Assembly: GCA_964432465.1 (NCBI GenBank)
Contig: CAYSNI010000003.1
Span: 1 to 6,667, forward strand
DNA length: 6,667 nt
DNA from: JAHFLQ01 sp964432465
Lineage (GTDB): Bacteria > Patescibacteriota > Minisyncoccia > UBA6257 > WO2-44-18
Reading direction: 5' to 3'
This document shows, in pieces, positions 1 to 5,003 of the stretch. The notes under the pieces were generated by a model. That model made no database searches and was not told the origin of the DNA. It saw only the letters and a program-made list of their open reading frames with translations. Both the position numbers and the translations under genes were made by a program. Position 1 is the first letter of the stretch; each line of letters opens with the position of its first letter.

Positions 1-1524
1 TCGGCGGAATTGGAGGGAATTGAGGCGAAACTCATCGAAGTTGAGACCGATATTAACGTCGGCCTTCATTCCTTCAATATAGTAGGCCTCGCCGATAAGG
101 CTTTGAATGAGGCGAAGGAACGGGTCAATTCGGCTTTGAAAAATATCGGAGTAAAAGCGCCGAATAAAGAGAACCGGAAGATCGTGGTCAATCTCGCGCC
201 GGCGGATATTAAAAAGAACGGCTCTCATTATGATTTAGCAATCGCGCTTGGCTACTTGATGGCGAGTAAGCAGATTAAAGAATTTGATAGTGAGAAGAAG
301 ATTTTTGTCGGGGAGCTTTCGCTAGGCGGTCAGCTCCGTCCGATTCATGGCGCGTTAAGTATCGCGAGGATGGCGGCGAAGAAGGGCTTTGAAGAATTGT
401 ATGTACCGATGATCAACGCCGTGGAGGCGGCGATTATTCATGGGGTGAGGGTTATTCCGGTAAGTCATTTGCATGACTTGATTGCGCATCTTGAAAATAA
501 AAAATTACTCGGCCATCAACCGGAAACTCGGATTGAAGCGGTTCGGAGCGAGTCGTATGAGGCGCGGGTGGATTTTTCTGAGATTAAAGGACAGGAGCAC
601 GCCAAGCGCGCGCTGATGATTGCCGCGGCTGGAGGACACAATCTCCTGATGGTTGGTCCGCCGGGCACCGGCAAGACGATGCTCGCGCAGGCAATCGGTT
701 CTATTTTGCCAGAGCTCGTACTGGAAGAGGTGATTGAAGCTACGCAAATTTATAGCGCCGCGGGAGCATTGGAATCCAGACCGCTCATCAATATTCGACC
801 TTTTCGCGCCCCGCATCACAGCGCCTCACCGGTGGCAGTGGTCGGCGGCGGACAGAATCCTAAACCGGGAGAGATCAGCCTCGCGCACCGAGGGATATTG
901 TTTCTGGACGAGCTACCGGAATTTCGCCGTGATCTTTTAGAATCGCTTCGTCAACCGCTGGAGAGCGGTAAGGTGGTGGTGTCGCGCGCCAAGCAGACGC
1001 TCACCTTTCCGGCTAAGTTCATTCTGGTGGCCGCGATGAATCCGTGTCCGTGCGGATACTATGGCGATGACGAAAAGGCGTGCCGCTGTGGGGCGCATGA
1101 AGTGTTGCGGTATCAGAAAAAAGTTTCCGGACCGCTATTAGATAGAATAGATATCCAGATTGAAGTGCCGCGCACGAAGATTAGCGCGCTGAGAACGGCG
1201 AGTAGCAGTAAGGAGTCATTAAGTGCCGGAATCCGACAAAAAGTTTCTGAGGCGCGTGAGGTTCAGTCGGTCAGACTCGCCAAGCACAAGATATTTACTA
1301 ACTCCGAGATGAGTTCCAAGCTTACGGAGAAGATGATTAACTTAGACGATTCGGCGGAGAAGTTTACCGAGCAGATTTTGGAGAAGGCTCTGCTATCTGC
1401 TCGCGGTTATTATCGTATCTTGAAGGTGGCCCGCACCATCGCTGACCTTGAGAGTTCAGCAACGGTAACCGCCGACCACCTTGCCGAAGCTTTTAGCTAC
1501 CGGTTGAAAACTTCAGCGGCATAG
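1..1524 (+). CDS. comM: ComM/YifB family Mg-chelatase-like AAA+ ATPase (5' partial)
   Basis: The reading frame is open from base 1 (S-A-E-L-E-G-I-E...) and the family N-terminus normally begins several residues earlier, so the true start lies left of the window and the TTG at 10 is internal. The order is an N-terminal ChlI-like domain (VGL-D near 82-96, VNLAPAD near 187-207), an AAA+ domain with Walker A GPPGTGKT at 655-678 and Walker B LFLDE at 898-912, the family hallmark NPCPCG followed by C-R-C and SGPLLDRID, then a C-terminal Mg_chelatase_C helical domain (ARGYYRILKVARTIADLE). The visible 507 residues are close to full family length. ComM members are hexameric helicases that promote branch migration when transformed DNA is integrated; most other members are uncharacterised. 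That role is inferred from the family, not from context. The last codons overlap the promoter of the next gene. Family assignment is secure, the precise role less so. Confidence 0.95.
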   Translation, partial: SAELEGIEAKLIEVETDINVGLHSFNIVGLADKALNEAKERVNSALKNIGVKAPNKENRKIVVNLAPADIKKNGSHYDLAIALGYLMASKQIKEFDSEKKIFVGELSLGGQLRPIHGALSIARMAAKKGFEELYVPMINAVEAAIIHGVRVIPVSHLHDLIAHLENKKLLGHQPETRIEAVRSESYEARVDFSEIKGQEHAKRALMIAAAGGHNLLMVGPPGTGKTMLAQAIGSILPELVLEEVIEATQIYSAAGALESRPLINIRPFRAPHHSASPVAVVGGGQNPKPGEISLAHRGILFLDELPEFRRDLLESLRQPLESGKVVVSRAKQTLTFPAKFILVAAMNPCPCGYYGDDEKACRCGAHEVLRYQKKVSGPLLDRIDIQIEVPRTKISALRTASSSKESLSAGIRQKVSEAREVQSVRLAKHKIFTNSEMSSKLTEKMINLDDSAEKFTEQILEKALLSARGYYRILKVARTIADLESSATVTADHLAEAFSYRLKTSAA

Positions 1525-1532
1525 TTTAGAAT
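1504..1532 (+). promoter_or_regulatory. sigma70-type promoter of the HtrA-like protease gene
   Basis: TTGAAA (1504-1509) and TAGAAT (1527-1532) are separated by 17 bp. It overlaps the last codons and stop of the ComM-family gene. Predicted transcription start is about 1539, leaving a leader of roughly 22 nt that carries a ribosome binding site. No terminator separates the two genes, so some read-through from upstream is also possible. Confidence 0.6.
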
Positions 1533-1561
1533 AATTCAGGTTGTTTGAAAGGAAGAGTGTT

Positions 1562-2791
1562 ATGCGACAGGTTGCGATCGCGTTCATGGCTCTGGTCCTC
1601 GTTGTCAATTTTGCGGTTTCTCCGGCTCTTGGCGAATCGAAGCAGGAAGTCCCTAAGCCGGATCCTGTGGTGATTCAGAAAGTTAACGATCCGGAAAGCT
1701 CGAAGATCTTCAATTTTTATAAGAACGTGGTGGTTCAGGTAGAAACTGTACTTCAATTGGAAGACGGTCAGATGGTCGGTGGTGGCGGCGGCAGTGGATT
1801 CTTCGTGGATAACGAAGGGCACCTCTTGACCAATAATCACGTCGTAAAGTTTGACGGCGATTCCATCGGTGGCGGCTTCTTCGGTCCTCCGATGAAGATT
1901 GTCGGCTACGAATACTGGGTGACTCTGAAGAACAAGAACAAAAAGTGGAAGGCTGAGTTGATCGGCACGAACAAGTACAATGATACCGCGCTTCTCAAAG
2001 CTGTTGACGCCGATCCGACCGACTACGCGATTGCGGAGTTTGGTGATCCCGATCAGTTGACGGAAGGCGACAAGGTGTACGCGCTCGGCGCTCCGTATGG
2101 ATATGCCGGCACGTTTACTTCCGGTCAGGTCAGCGTGATGCATCAGGTAGTGGACTTCCACTATATTGAGGATTTCATTCAGACTGATTGCCCGATTAAT
2201 CCGGGCAATTCCGGAAGCCCACTCATCAGTTTAGCCGGTAAGGTCATCGGGATTAATAATCTCACGATTCCCGGAGCTGACGGGATGCACTGGGCGCTCT
2301 CTATCAAGCTCGTGAATCTTCCACAGCTGAAGAAGGGTGAGATGGAGATGCCGTGGTTCGGCGCTGAAGCGATGGTCTTGAATTTCCCTCGCACCGGTAC
2401 CGAAGCCAAGCCCGGCTTCCAGGATCTGCGTTTTCTCAACGAGAAGACCGGGATCGAGGATCCCGAGATCCTGCTCATGCTTTCTAAGCTGAGCTATCAC
2501 GAGCGGCATGCCGTCGTGACGATGGTTGACCTTTCCAAGTCTCCCGATGGAAGACTTTCTCCCGCGAAACGCGCTGGATTGATGAAGGGTGATCTGGTAC
2601 TGACCTTTAACGGCAAGGCGGTAAACAATGGTATGGATTTGCGCCGTTTGGTGGTGGATCTCCATCCTGGCTCGGAAGTGGAAATGACGGTGACGCGCGT
2701 GGAAAAGAACGGCGTGCCGAAGACGCTCACTTTGAAGTGCAAGTTGGAAGCCAAGCCAGCTCCAAAAATGACCGGTGGTCATAATCACTAA
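1562..2791 (+). CDS. Secreted HtrA/DegP-like trypsin-type serine protease with PDZ domain
   Basis: A 409-residue S1C-family protease. The ATG at 1562 is chosen over an in-frame TTG at 1541 because GGAAG (1551-1555) lies 6 nt before it and a clean signal peptide follows: Arg2, a hydrophobic run to about residue 19, and a likely cleavage after ALG (residue 24). The trypsin-like domain shows all three catalytic residues: His93 in TNNHVV, Asp141 in NDTALLK, and Ser217 in GNSGSP. The oxyanion motif is preceded by DCPINP, so a Cys (210) replaces the usual small residue. A PDZ domain follows (about residues 265-392, with SPAKRAGLMKGDLVLTFNGK near 333-352). The C-terminus ends GGHNH. Such proteases act outside the cytoplasmic membrane, degrading or refolding damaged envelope proteins. 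There is no second PDZ domain and no transmembrane anchor beyond the signal sequence. It is monocistronic, with its own promoter and terminator. Confidence 0.93.
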   Translation: MRQVAIAFMALVLVVNFAVSPALGESKQEVPKPDPVVIQKVNDPESSKIFNFYKNVVVQVETVLQLEDGQMVGGGGGSGFFVDNEGHLLTNNHVVKFDGDSIGGGFFGPPMKIVGYEYWVTLKNKNKKWKAELIGTNKYNDTALLKAVDADPTDYAIAEFGDPDQLTEGDKVYALGAPYGYAGTFTSGQVSVMHQVVDFHYIEDFIQTDCPINPGNSGSPLISLAGKVIGINNLTIPGADGMHWALSIKLVNLPQLKKGEMEMPWFGAEAMVLNFPRTGTEAKPGFQDLRFLNEKTGIEDPEILLMLSKLSYHERHAVVTMVDLSKSPDGRLSPAKRAGLMKGDLVLTFNGKAVNNGMDLRRLVVDLHPGSEVEMTVTRVEKNGVPKTLTLKCKLEAKPAPKMTGGHNH

Positions 2792-2796
2792 AGACA

Positions 2797-2823
2797 AACC
2801 CCCTGAGAGATCAGGGGGTTTTT
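2797..2823 (+). terminator. Intrinsic terminator after the HtrA-like gene
   Basis: A perfect 10-bp stem AACCCCCTGA / TCAGGGGGTT (2797-2806 and 2811-2820) with a GAGA loop runs into a T tract (2819-2823). It begins 5 nt after the protease stop codon. It rules out the longer reading of the next ORF that starts at 2775, because that frame would run through the terminator. Confidence 0.93.
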
Positions 2824-2829
2824 ATGTTG

Positions 2830-2838
2830 TGTTATCAT
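2830..2838 (+). promoter_or_regulatory. Possible extended -10 promoter for the small membrane protein
   Basis: TGT-TATCAT (2830-2838) matches the TGn extended -10 pattern. No -35 box is present because the terminator hairpin occupies that space. If it is used, transcription would begin at or within a base or two of the ATG at 2844, giving a leaderless mRNA. This is weak evidence; read-through of the upstream terminator is the alternative. Confidence 0.25.
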
Positions 2839-2843
2839 CAGTT

Positions 2844-3200
2844 ATGGCTGTCATCGCTTTAGTGGGAGTTTTTCTGTTAAGCACTTTGGTTAGCTGGAAA
2901 ATGAAATACAAGGATAGCTATTGGCTTTTTGAGGCTTTTCATTTGTTTGCGGGATTCTTCATAGCGATGTTCTTTTCAGGCCTCTTAGATTCTGAGGTTT
3001 TCATTGTATTAACCACACTTGCCATCGGAATAATTTGGGAAATTTTAGAATTTATAAGAAGCCATAGTCGAAAATTAGATGCATTTTTACTGAAATTCAA
3101 AATCAAACAAGGCAAAATAACGTTAGCGGACACGTTGCTTGATTTATTTTTAGATTTGGCTGGAGCGATACTATTCCTATTCGTGTATAGTTTGCAATAA
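2844..3200 (+). CDS. Small four-helix integral membrane protein
   Basis: A 118-residue hydrophobic protein, starting at the first ATG downstream of the terminator; a GTG at 2829 is an alternative, and no Shine-Dalgarno is seen for either. Predicted membrane segments are about residues 2-18, 32-48, 51-69 and 98-115, with a basic loop (about 72-92) between the last two. Conserved-looking polar residues sit in or next to the helices: His33 in FHLFAGF, Trp65-Glu66 and Glu69 in IIWEILEF, and Asp96, Asp100 and Asp104 in ADTLLDLFLDLAGA. This H...WE..E...D...D...D-GA layout resembles uncharacterised YjdF/DUF2238-like or VanZ-like membrane proteins. That is pattern recognition, not a firm family call, and no function can be assigned. 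It is convergent with the DUF218-like gene and ends at a shared terminator. Confidence 0.75.
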   Translation: MAVIALVGVFLLSTLVSWKMKYKDSYWLFEAFHLFAGFFIAMFFSGLLDSEVFIVLTTLAIGIIWEILEFIRSHSRKLDAFLLKFKIKQGKITLADTLLDLFLDLAGAILFLFVYSLQ

Positions 3201-3201
3201 A

Positions 3202-3231
3202 ATAACCGAAGCAATGCTTCGGTTATGTTTT
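3202..3231. terminator. Bidirectional terminator between convergent genes
   Basis: A perfect 11-bp stem ATAACCGAAGC / GCTTCGGTTAT (3202-3212 and 3216-3226) with a 3-nt loop. The + strand continues GTTTT, and the opposite strand continues into an A/T-rich run (TTATTTTATT). It can serve both the membrane protein gene, which stops at 3200, and the minus-strand gene, whose stop codon (3223-3225) lies inside the hairpin. Confidence 0.88.
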
Positions 3232-3780
3232 GAGATAGCCCCATTTTAAGAATAGGATGCGACAGAGAACTTCTCGAATGAATAAGCGAATCGGACCACG
3301 CAAGGTAAAGGTTTGATTGTCTGGATGATAATATCCGCCAGAAGGCATCAGCGCAACGATGGGCTCCAGTCCCAACTTCTTGTAGCACCAAATGGCCCTA
3401 CCTGTGCCAATCGGCACCACCACGACAATCACCTTTTTCCACCCATTGGCTTTACAGACATTAGCCTGAAACTTGGCTACTTCATAGGTGTTCCAATTCA
3501 CTGTCGATTTTCCGTCTTTTGAGCCGCCCGCCACATCAAAGTAGGGAAGTGTTGGATCTGCCATCACCAGCTCTTCTTGTGGAATGACTGGCAGATTGTA
3601 ACGCTCGTGCAATTTCTTCGCGACAGATGCCATGATGACATTGCCAGGTCCCATAGTGCCGTCCTTATGACGGTTGTAGGATTGGGTAACGATAGCATCT
3701 GCCGAAGCCAGTTCGGAATCATTTGCTGGCTTGAAAGACCAAGAAAAAAGACACTTCAGCGCGCTGCGGATGAACTCCAA
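3223..3780 (-). CDS. DUF218 (YdcF/SanA/ElyC-like) family protein
   Basis: A 185-residue protein on the minus strand. It starts with TTG (3780-3778), supported by a purine-rich GAAAGGGG about 6 nt upstream and a promoter at the right distance; no ATG is available near the N-terminus. DUF218-like features are ADAIVTQSYNR (residues 27-37, the first strand and turn), VNWNTYEVAKFQA (94-106, matching the family's NT-x-E-N signature region), KKVIVVVVPIGTGRAIW (115-131, matching the strand and the RA of the family's H-x-x-R-A motif) and a C-terminal RE-x(5)-helix. The usual His before RA is absent (GTGRA). An N-terminal membrane helix is not obvious; FIRSALKCLFSW is at most amphipathic. DUF218 proteins are linked to envelope or peptidoglycan functions in other bacteria, but the activity here is unknown. 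The similarity is moderate and was judged by eye. Confidence 0.72.
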   Translation of the reverse strand: MEFIRSALKCLFSWSFKPANDSELASADAIVTQSYNRHKDGTMGPGNVIMASVAKKLHERYNLPVIPQEELVMADPTLPYFDVAGGSKDGKSTVNWNTYEVAKFQANVCKANGWKKVIVVVVPIGTGRAIWCYKKLGLEPIVALMPSGGYYHPDNQTFTLRGPIRLFIREVLCRILFLKWGYLKT

Positions 3781-3808
3781 TCAGCACCCCTTTCAATTTA
3801 CTTTGAAT

Positions 3809-3837
3809 ACTATATATTTAAGCGTCGATTTTGTCAA
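3809..3837 (-). promoter_or_regulatory. Near-consensus sigma70-type promoter of the DUF218-like gene
   Basis: Read on the minus strand: TTGACA (3837-3832), 17-bp spacer, TATAGT (3814-3809). Predicted start is about 3802, giving a leader of some 20 nt that contains the AAAGGGG ribosome binding site (+ strand 3787-3793). This supports the TTG start at 3780. Confidence 0.85.
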
Positions 3838-3869
3838 ATAAAAAATTATAGTGTTTTCTAGTGTGGGGG

Positions 3870-3898
3870 TTGACCCCCGCCCTCTTACCCGTGATACT
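3870..3898 (+). promoter_or_regulatory. Candidate promoter of the GIY-YIG gene
   Basis: TTGACC (3870-3875), 17-bp spacer, GATACT (3893-3898). The -10 matches consensus at only four positions. Predicted start is about 3905, only some 6 nt before the ATG, so the mRNA would be almost leaderless, in keeping with the lack of a Shine-Dalgarno. The -35 box lies in the left flanking TTGA repeat, while the -10 is inside the cassette. Confidence 0.5.
3874..3884. repeat. Left terminal inverted repeat of the GIY-YIG cassette
   Basis: CCCCCGCCCTC, the exact reverse complement of 4170-4180. It lies directly after the TTGA at 3870-3873. Together with the preceding GGGGGT it also forms a short palindrome. 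Confidence 0.75.
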
Positions 3899-3910
3899 TT
3901 GCTCAATATT

Positions 3911-4165
3911 ATGCACTACGTTTATATTTTAAAAAGTAAGAAGGATAGAAAATTATACATCGGCCAAACGCTTGATTTAGAGAATAGATTTAAAGAGCAT
4001 AGCAATGGCGATGTACGCTCAACTAAATATAGGAGACCATTGGAGTTAATTTATTATGAATCGTATATTAAATCTGAAGACGCCATTGCGCGCGAAAAGA
4101 AGCTTAAGGAGTTTAAAAGTGCCTATCGAGAGCTAAAGAAGCGTTTGGACAGTAGCCTTATATAG
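3911..4165 (+). CDS. Small single-domain GIY-YIG endonuclease
   Basis: An 84-residue protein. The ATG at 3911 is preferred over the in-frame GTG at 3851 because the family begins directly with M-x-Y-V-Y-I-L-K-S and because 3851 lies upstream of the predicted promoter and outside the cassette. All catalytic features are present: VYI (4-6) and YIG (16-18) for the GIY-YIG motif, Arg26 and His30 in NRFKEH, and Glu62 in AREKKLK as the metal ligand. The fold ends at about residue 75 with a basic helix; there is no extra DNA-binding domain. This is the UvrC-N/YhbQ-like type, common in many copies in candidate-phyla bacteria. Family members cut DNA with a metal ion, but the target of these stand-alone domains is unknown. 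The gene is enclosed by inverted repeats and followed at once by the 23S promoter, so it may be a selfish gene. Confidence 0.93.
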   Translation: MHYVYILKSKKDRKLYIGQTLDLENRFKEHSNGDVRSTKYRRPLELIYYESYIKSEDAIAREKKLKEFKSAYRELKKRLDSSLI

Positions 4166-4169
4166 GCAG

Positions 4170-4180
4170 GAGGGCGGGGG
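4170..4180. repeat. Right terminal inverted repeat of the GIY-YIG cassette
   Basis: GAGGGCGGGGG, the exact reverse complement of 3874-3884. It begins 4 nt after the GIY-YIG stop codon and directly abuts the TTGA that forms the -35 box of the 23S promoter. Confidence 0.75.
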
Positions 4181-4209
4181 TTGACTCTTTTTTTTGAGGC
4201 GTATATACT
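4181..4209 (+). promoter_or_regulatory. Strong sigma70-type promoter of the 23S rRNA transcript
   Basis: TTGACT (4181-4186), 17-bp spacer containing an eight-T run, TATACT (4204-4209). Predicted start is about 4216, some 210 nt before the 23S 5' end. It is one of the two closest matches to consensus in the window, as expected for rRNA. Its -35 begins at the first base after the GIY-YIG cassette. Confidence 0.85.
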
Positions 4210-4215
4210 AGTTCT

Positions 4216-4307
4216 ACGAATGTTAAATACCCGACACAGCAACAGCGGCTAACCTCAGACCGTTTACTCTGCTTGAGACTGCCCGCCGCTTCTGTGAAGC
4301 GGTTTTT
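4216..4307 (+). promoter_or_regulatory. 23S leader with a possible attenuator (or a short independent RNA)
   Basis: Between the promoter and the 23S gene lies an ATG ORF of ten codons (4220-4252, MLNTRHSNSG) followed by two competing hairpins. AGCGGC (4244-4249) can pair with GCCGCT (4285-4290), supported by an inner CTCAG (4254-4258) / TTGAG (4273-4277) helix. That pairing excludes the downstream terminator stem, which uses 4286-4292. The layout copies a classical leader-peptide attenuator, with the stop codon directly after the 5' arm. No Shine-Dalgarno is present. It could instead be a roughly 92-nt stand-alone RNA. The function is a hypothesis. Confidence 0.4.
4286..4307 (+). terminator. 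Intrinsic terminator in the 23S leader
   Basis: CCGCTTC (4286-4292), loop TGT, GAAGCGG (4296-4302), then TTTTT (4303-4307). It lies after the rRNA promoter and before the 23S gene, an unexpected place unless it is conditional or ends a separate small RNA. I find no good promoter between it and the 23S 5' end. Confidence 0.65.
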
Positions 4308-4351
4308 CATTCTACTGGTAGTTTTTTGAAAATTGTAAAAGTTAATCGAGC

Positions 4352-4376
4352 GTTTCATGCGAGCATGGCATGAAAC
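4352..4376 (+). other. Hairpin in the 23S leader, possible pre-rRNA processing site
   Basis: A perfect 9-bp stem GTTTCATGC / GCATGAAAC (4352-4360 and 4368-4376) with a 7-nt loop and no T tract, about 50 nt before the predicted 23S 5' end. It may help processing of the precursor or fold the leader. The usual long pairing between the 23S 5' and 3' flanks cannot be judged because the 3' flank is outside the window. Confidence 0.4.
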
Positions 4377-4652
4377 ACAAACAAGTAAATATCATACCAA
4401 CAAAAACGACTGTGCCCAGTTTTGAGGGCGCAAAATTAAGGGCGTACGATGGATGCCTTGGCATAAATTGACGATGAAGGACGCGGCGTAACTGCGATAA
4501 GCTTCGGGGAGGTGTGTAGCAACCTTTGATCCGGAGATTTCCGAATGGGGAAACCCCTTTGCGTAAACCGCATTGACTTGGTCCTTTATGGATCAAGAGT
4601 AGACCCACTGAAGTAAAACTTTTCATTAAGTGGAGGAAAATAGAACAATCAC

Positions 4653-4918
4653 GTCCTTTATTTCACATATAACACCAATTTGACGGAGCGAATTTTGAGA
4701 TGAATCCGCGACGCGCGAGCTGGCAATAGAAAATATCTATTAACAGCGAGCGCAACAAAGGAGTCACTCAAAATCCGCCCGCCCGAAAGGGTAGCCAGAA
4801 AATGGCCGAATTCCGAGTTACGTCGTCTCGCGATGCACCTGCATCGCTTCACCGACAAGCCGAGAATTCGTCTAATTTTTTCGCTATCAAATCTGGCGGA
4901 ATATGTGAAATAAAGGAC
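4653..4918 (+). other. 266-nt intervening sequence in 23S domain I (IVS1)
   Basis: A perfect 18-bp inverted repeat, 4653-4670 against 4901-4918, closes the insertion, which interrupts the short hairpin just before the conserved AGTAGCGGCGAGCG (approximately E. coli position 240). The rRNA on both sides is continuous with bacterial 23S once it is removed. The long perfect stem is what RNase III-processed intervening sequences of other bacteria look like; those lie mainly in other helices (9, 25 and 45). Inside is copy 1 of the 219-nt repeat, leaving only 5-6 nt on each side. No protein of the S23 type is encoded. Whether it is spliced, excised with fragmentation, or kept is unknown. Confidence 0.85.
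4677..4895 (+). repeat. 219-nt structured repeat, copy 1 (inside IVS1)
   Basis: Matches 6448-6666 at 217 of 219 positions, differing only at 4764 (T/A) and 4766 (A/G). It folds as one closed domain. Closing helix is ATTTGA (4678-4683) / TCAAAT (4887-4892). An 8-bp helix pairs 4692-4699 with 4767-4774. Inside that is GCGC-GA-GCTG (4713-4722) / CAGC-GA-GCGC (4744-4753), whose centre is a tandem G-A internal loop, capped by AATAGA (4725-4730) / TCTATT (4736-4741). The 3' half has GCCA/TGGC (4794-4806), CGAATTC (4807-4813) / GAATTCG (4864-4870), GTCG/CGAC (4822-4825, 4853-4856) and GCGATGC/GCATCGC (4830-4847). The pairings were found by eye. Confidence 0.95.
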
Positions 4919-5003
4919 TTATTACCCAAGTAGCGGCGAGCGAAAAGGTAAGAGCCCAAACCCATAGCAATATGGGGGTTGCAAGGTAAGAACATTTTAG
5001 GGA

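Larger units (their letters stand above)
3874..4180 (+). mobile_element. 307-bp putative mobile cassette carrying a GIY-YIG nuclease
   Basis: The ends are perfect 11-bp inverted repeats, CCCCCGCCCTC (3874-3884) and GAGGGCGGGGG (4170-4180); extending inward to 16 bp, 14 positions still pair. TTGA lies directly outside each end (3870-3873 and 4181-4184), as a target-site duplication would. The only gene inside is the GIY-YIG ORF, which fills nearly the whole cassette. No transposase is present. The left flank GGGGGTTGACCCCC also reads like the junction of two element ends. I do not know a described family with these ends. The mobile interpretation is an inference from this single copy. Confidence 0.6.

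Noticed and set aside
505..940. ORFs overlapping the ComM-family, protease and DUF218-like genes in other frames
   Set aside because: They are shadows of well-supported coding regions, without ribosome binding sites or recognisable domains.
2775..2843. Upstream extension of the membrane protein ORF to 2775
   Set aside because: It would overlap the protease stop codon and translate the whole terminator hairpin. The residues before Met at 2844 look non-native.
3851..3910. Upstream extension of the GIY-YIG ORF to a GTG at 3851
   Set aside because: It lies before the predicted promoter start and outside the cassette ends, and the family starts at the MxYVYIL motif.
4658..4858. 66-codon minus-strand ORF, with a near-identical one at 6417-6629
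   Set aside because: Both lie antisense inside the 219-nt rRNA repeat. Their similarity follows from the DNA repeat, there is no ribosome binding site, and the Arg/Ser-rich composition looks like antisense of structured RNA.
4677..4895. Group I or group II intron, or bulge-helix-bulge intron
   Set aside because: I could not find group I P/Q/R/S core elements, a group II domain V hairpin, or an encoded LAGLIDADG or reverse transcriptase. Absence by eye is not final; a covariance-model search would decide.
4802..4933. Plus-strand 43-codon ORF starting ATGGCCGAATTC within IVS1
   Set aside because: It runs out of the repeat, through the closing stem and into conserved 23S sequence, so it cannot be an independent gene. 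It is not an S23-type protein.
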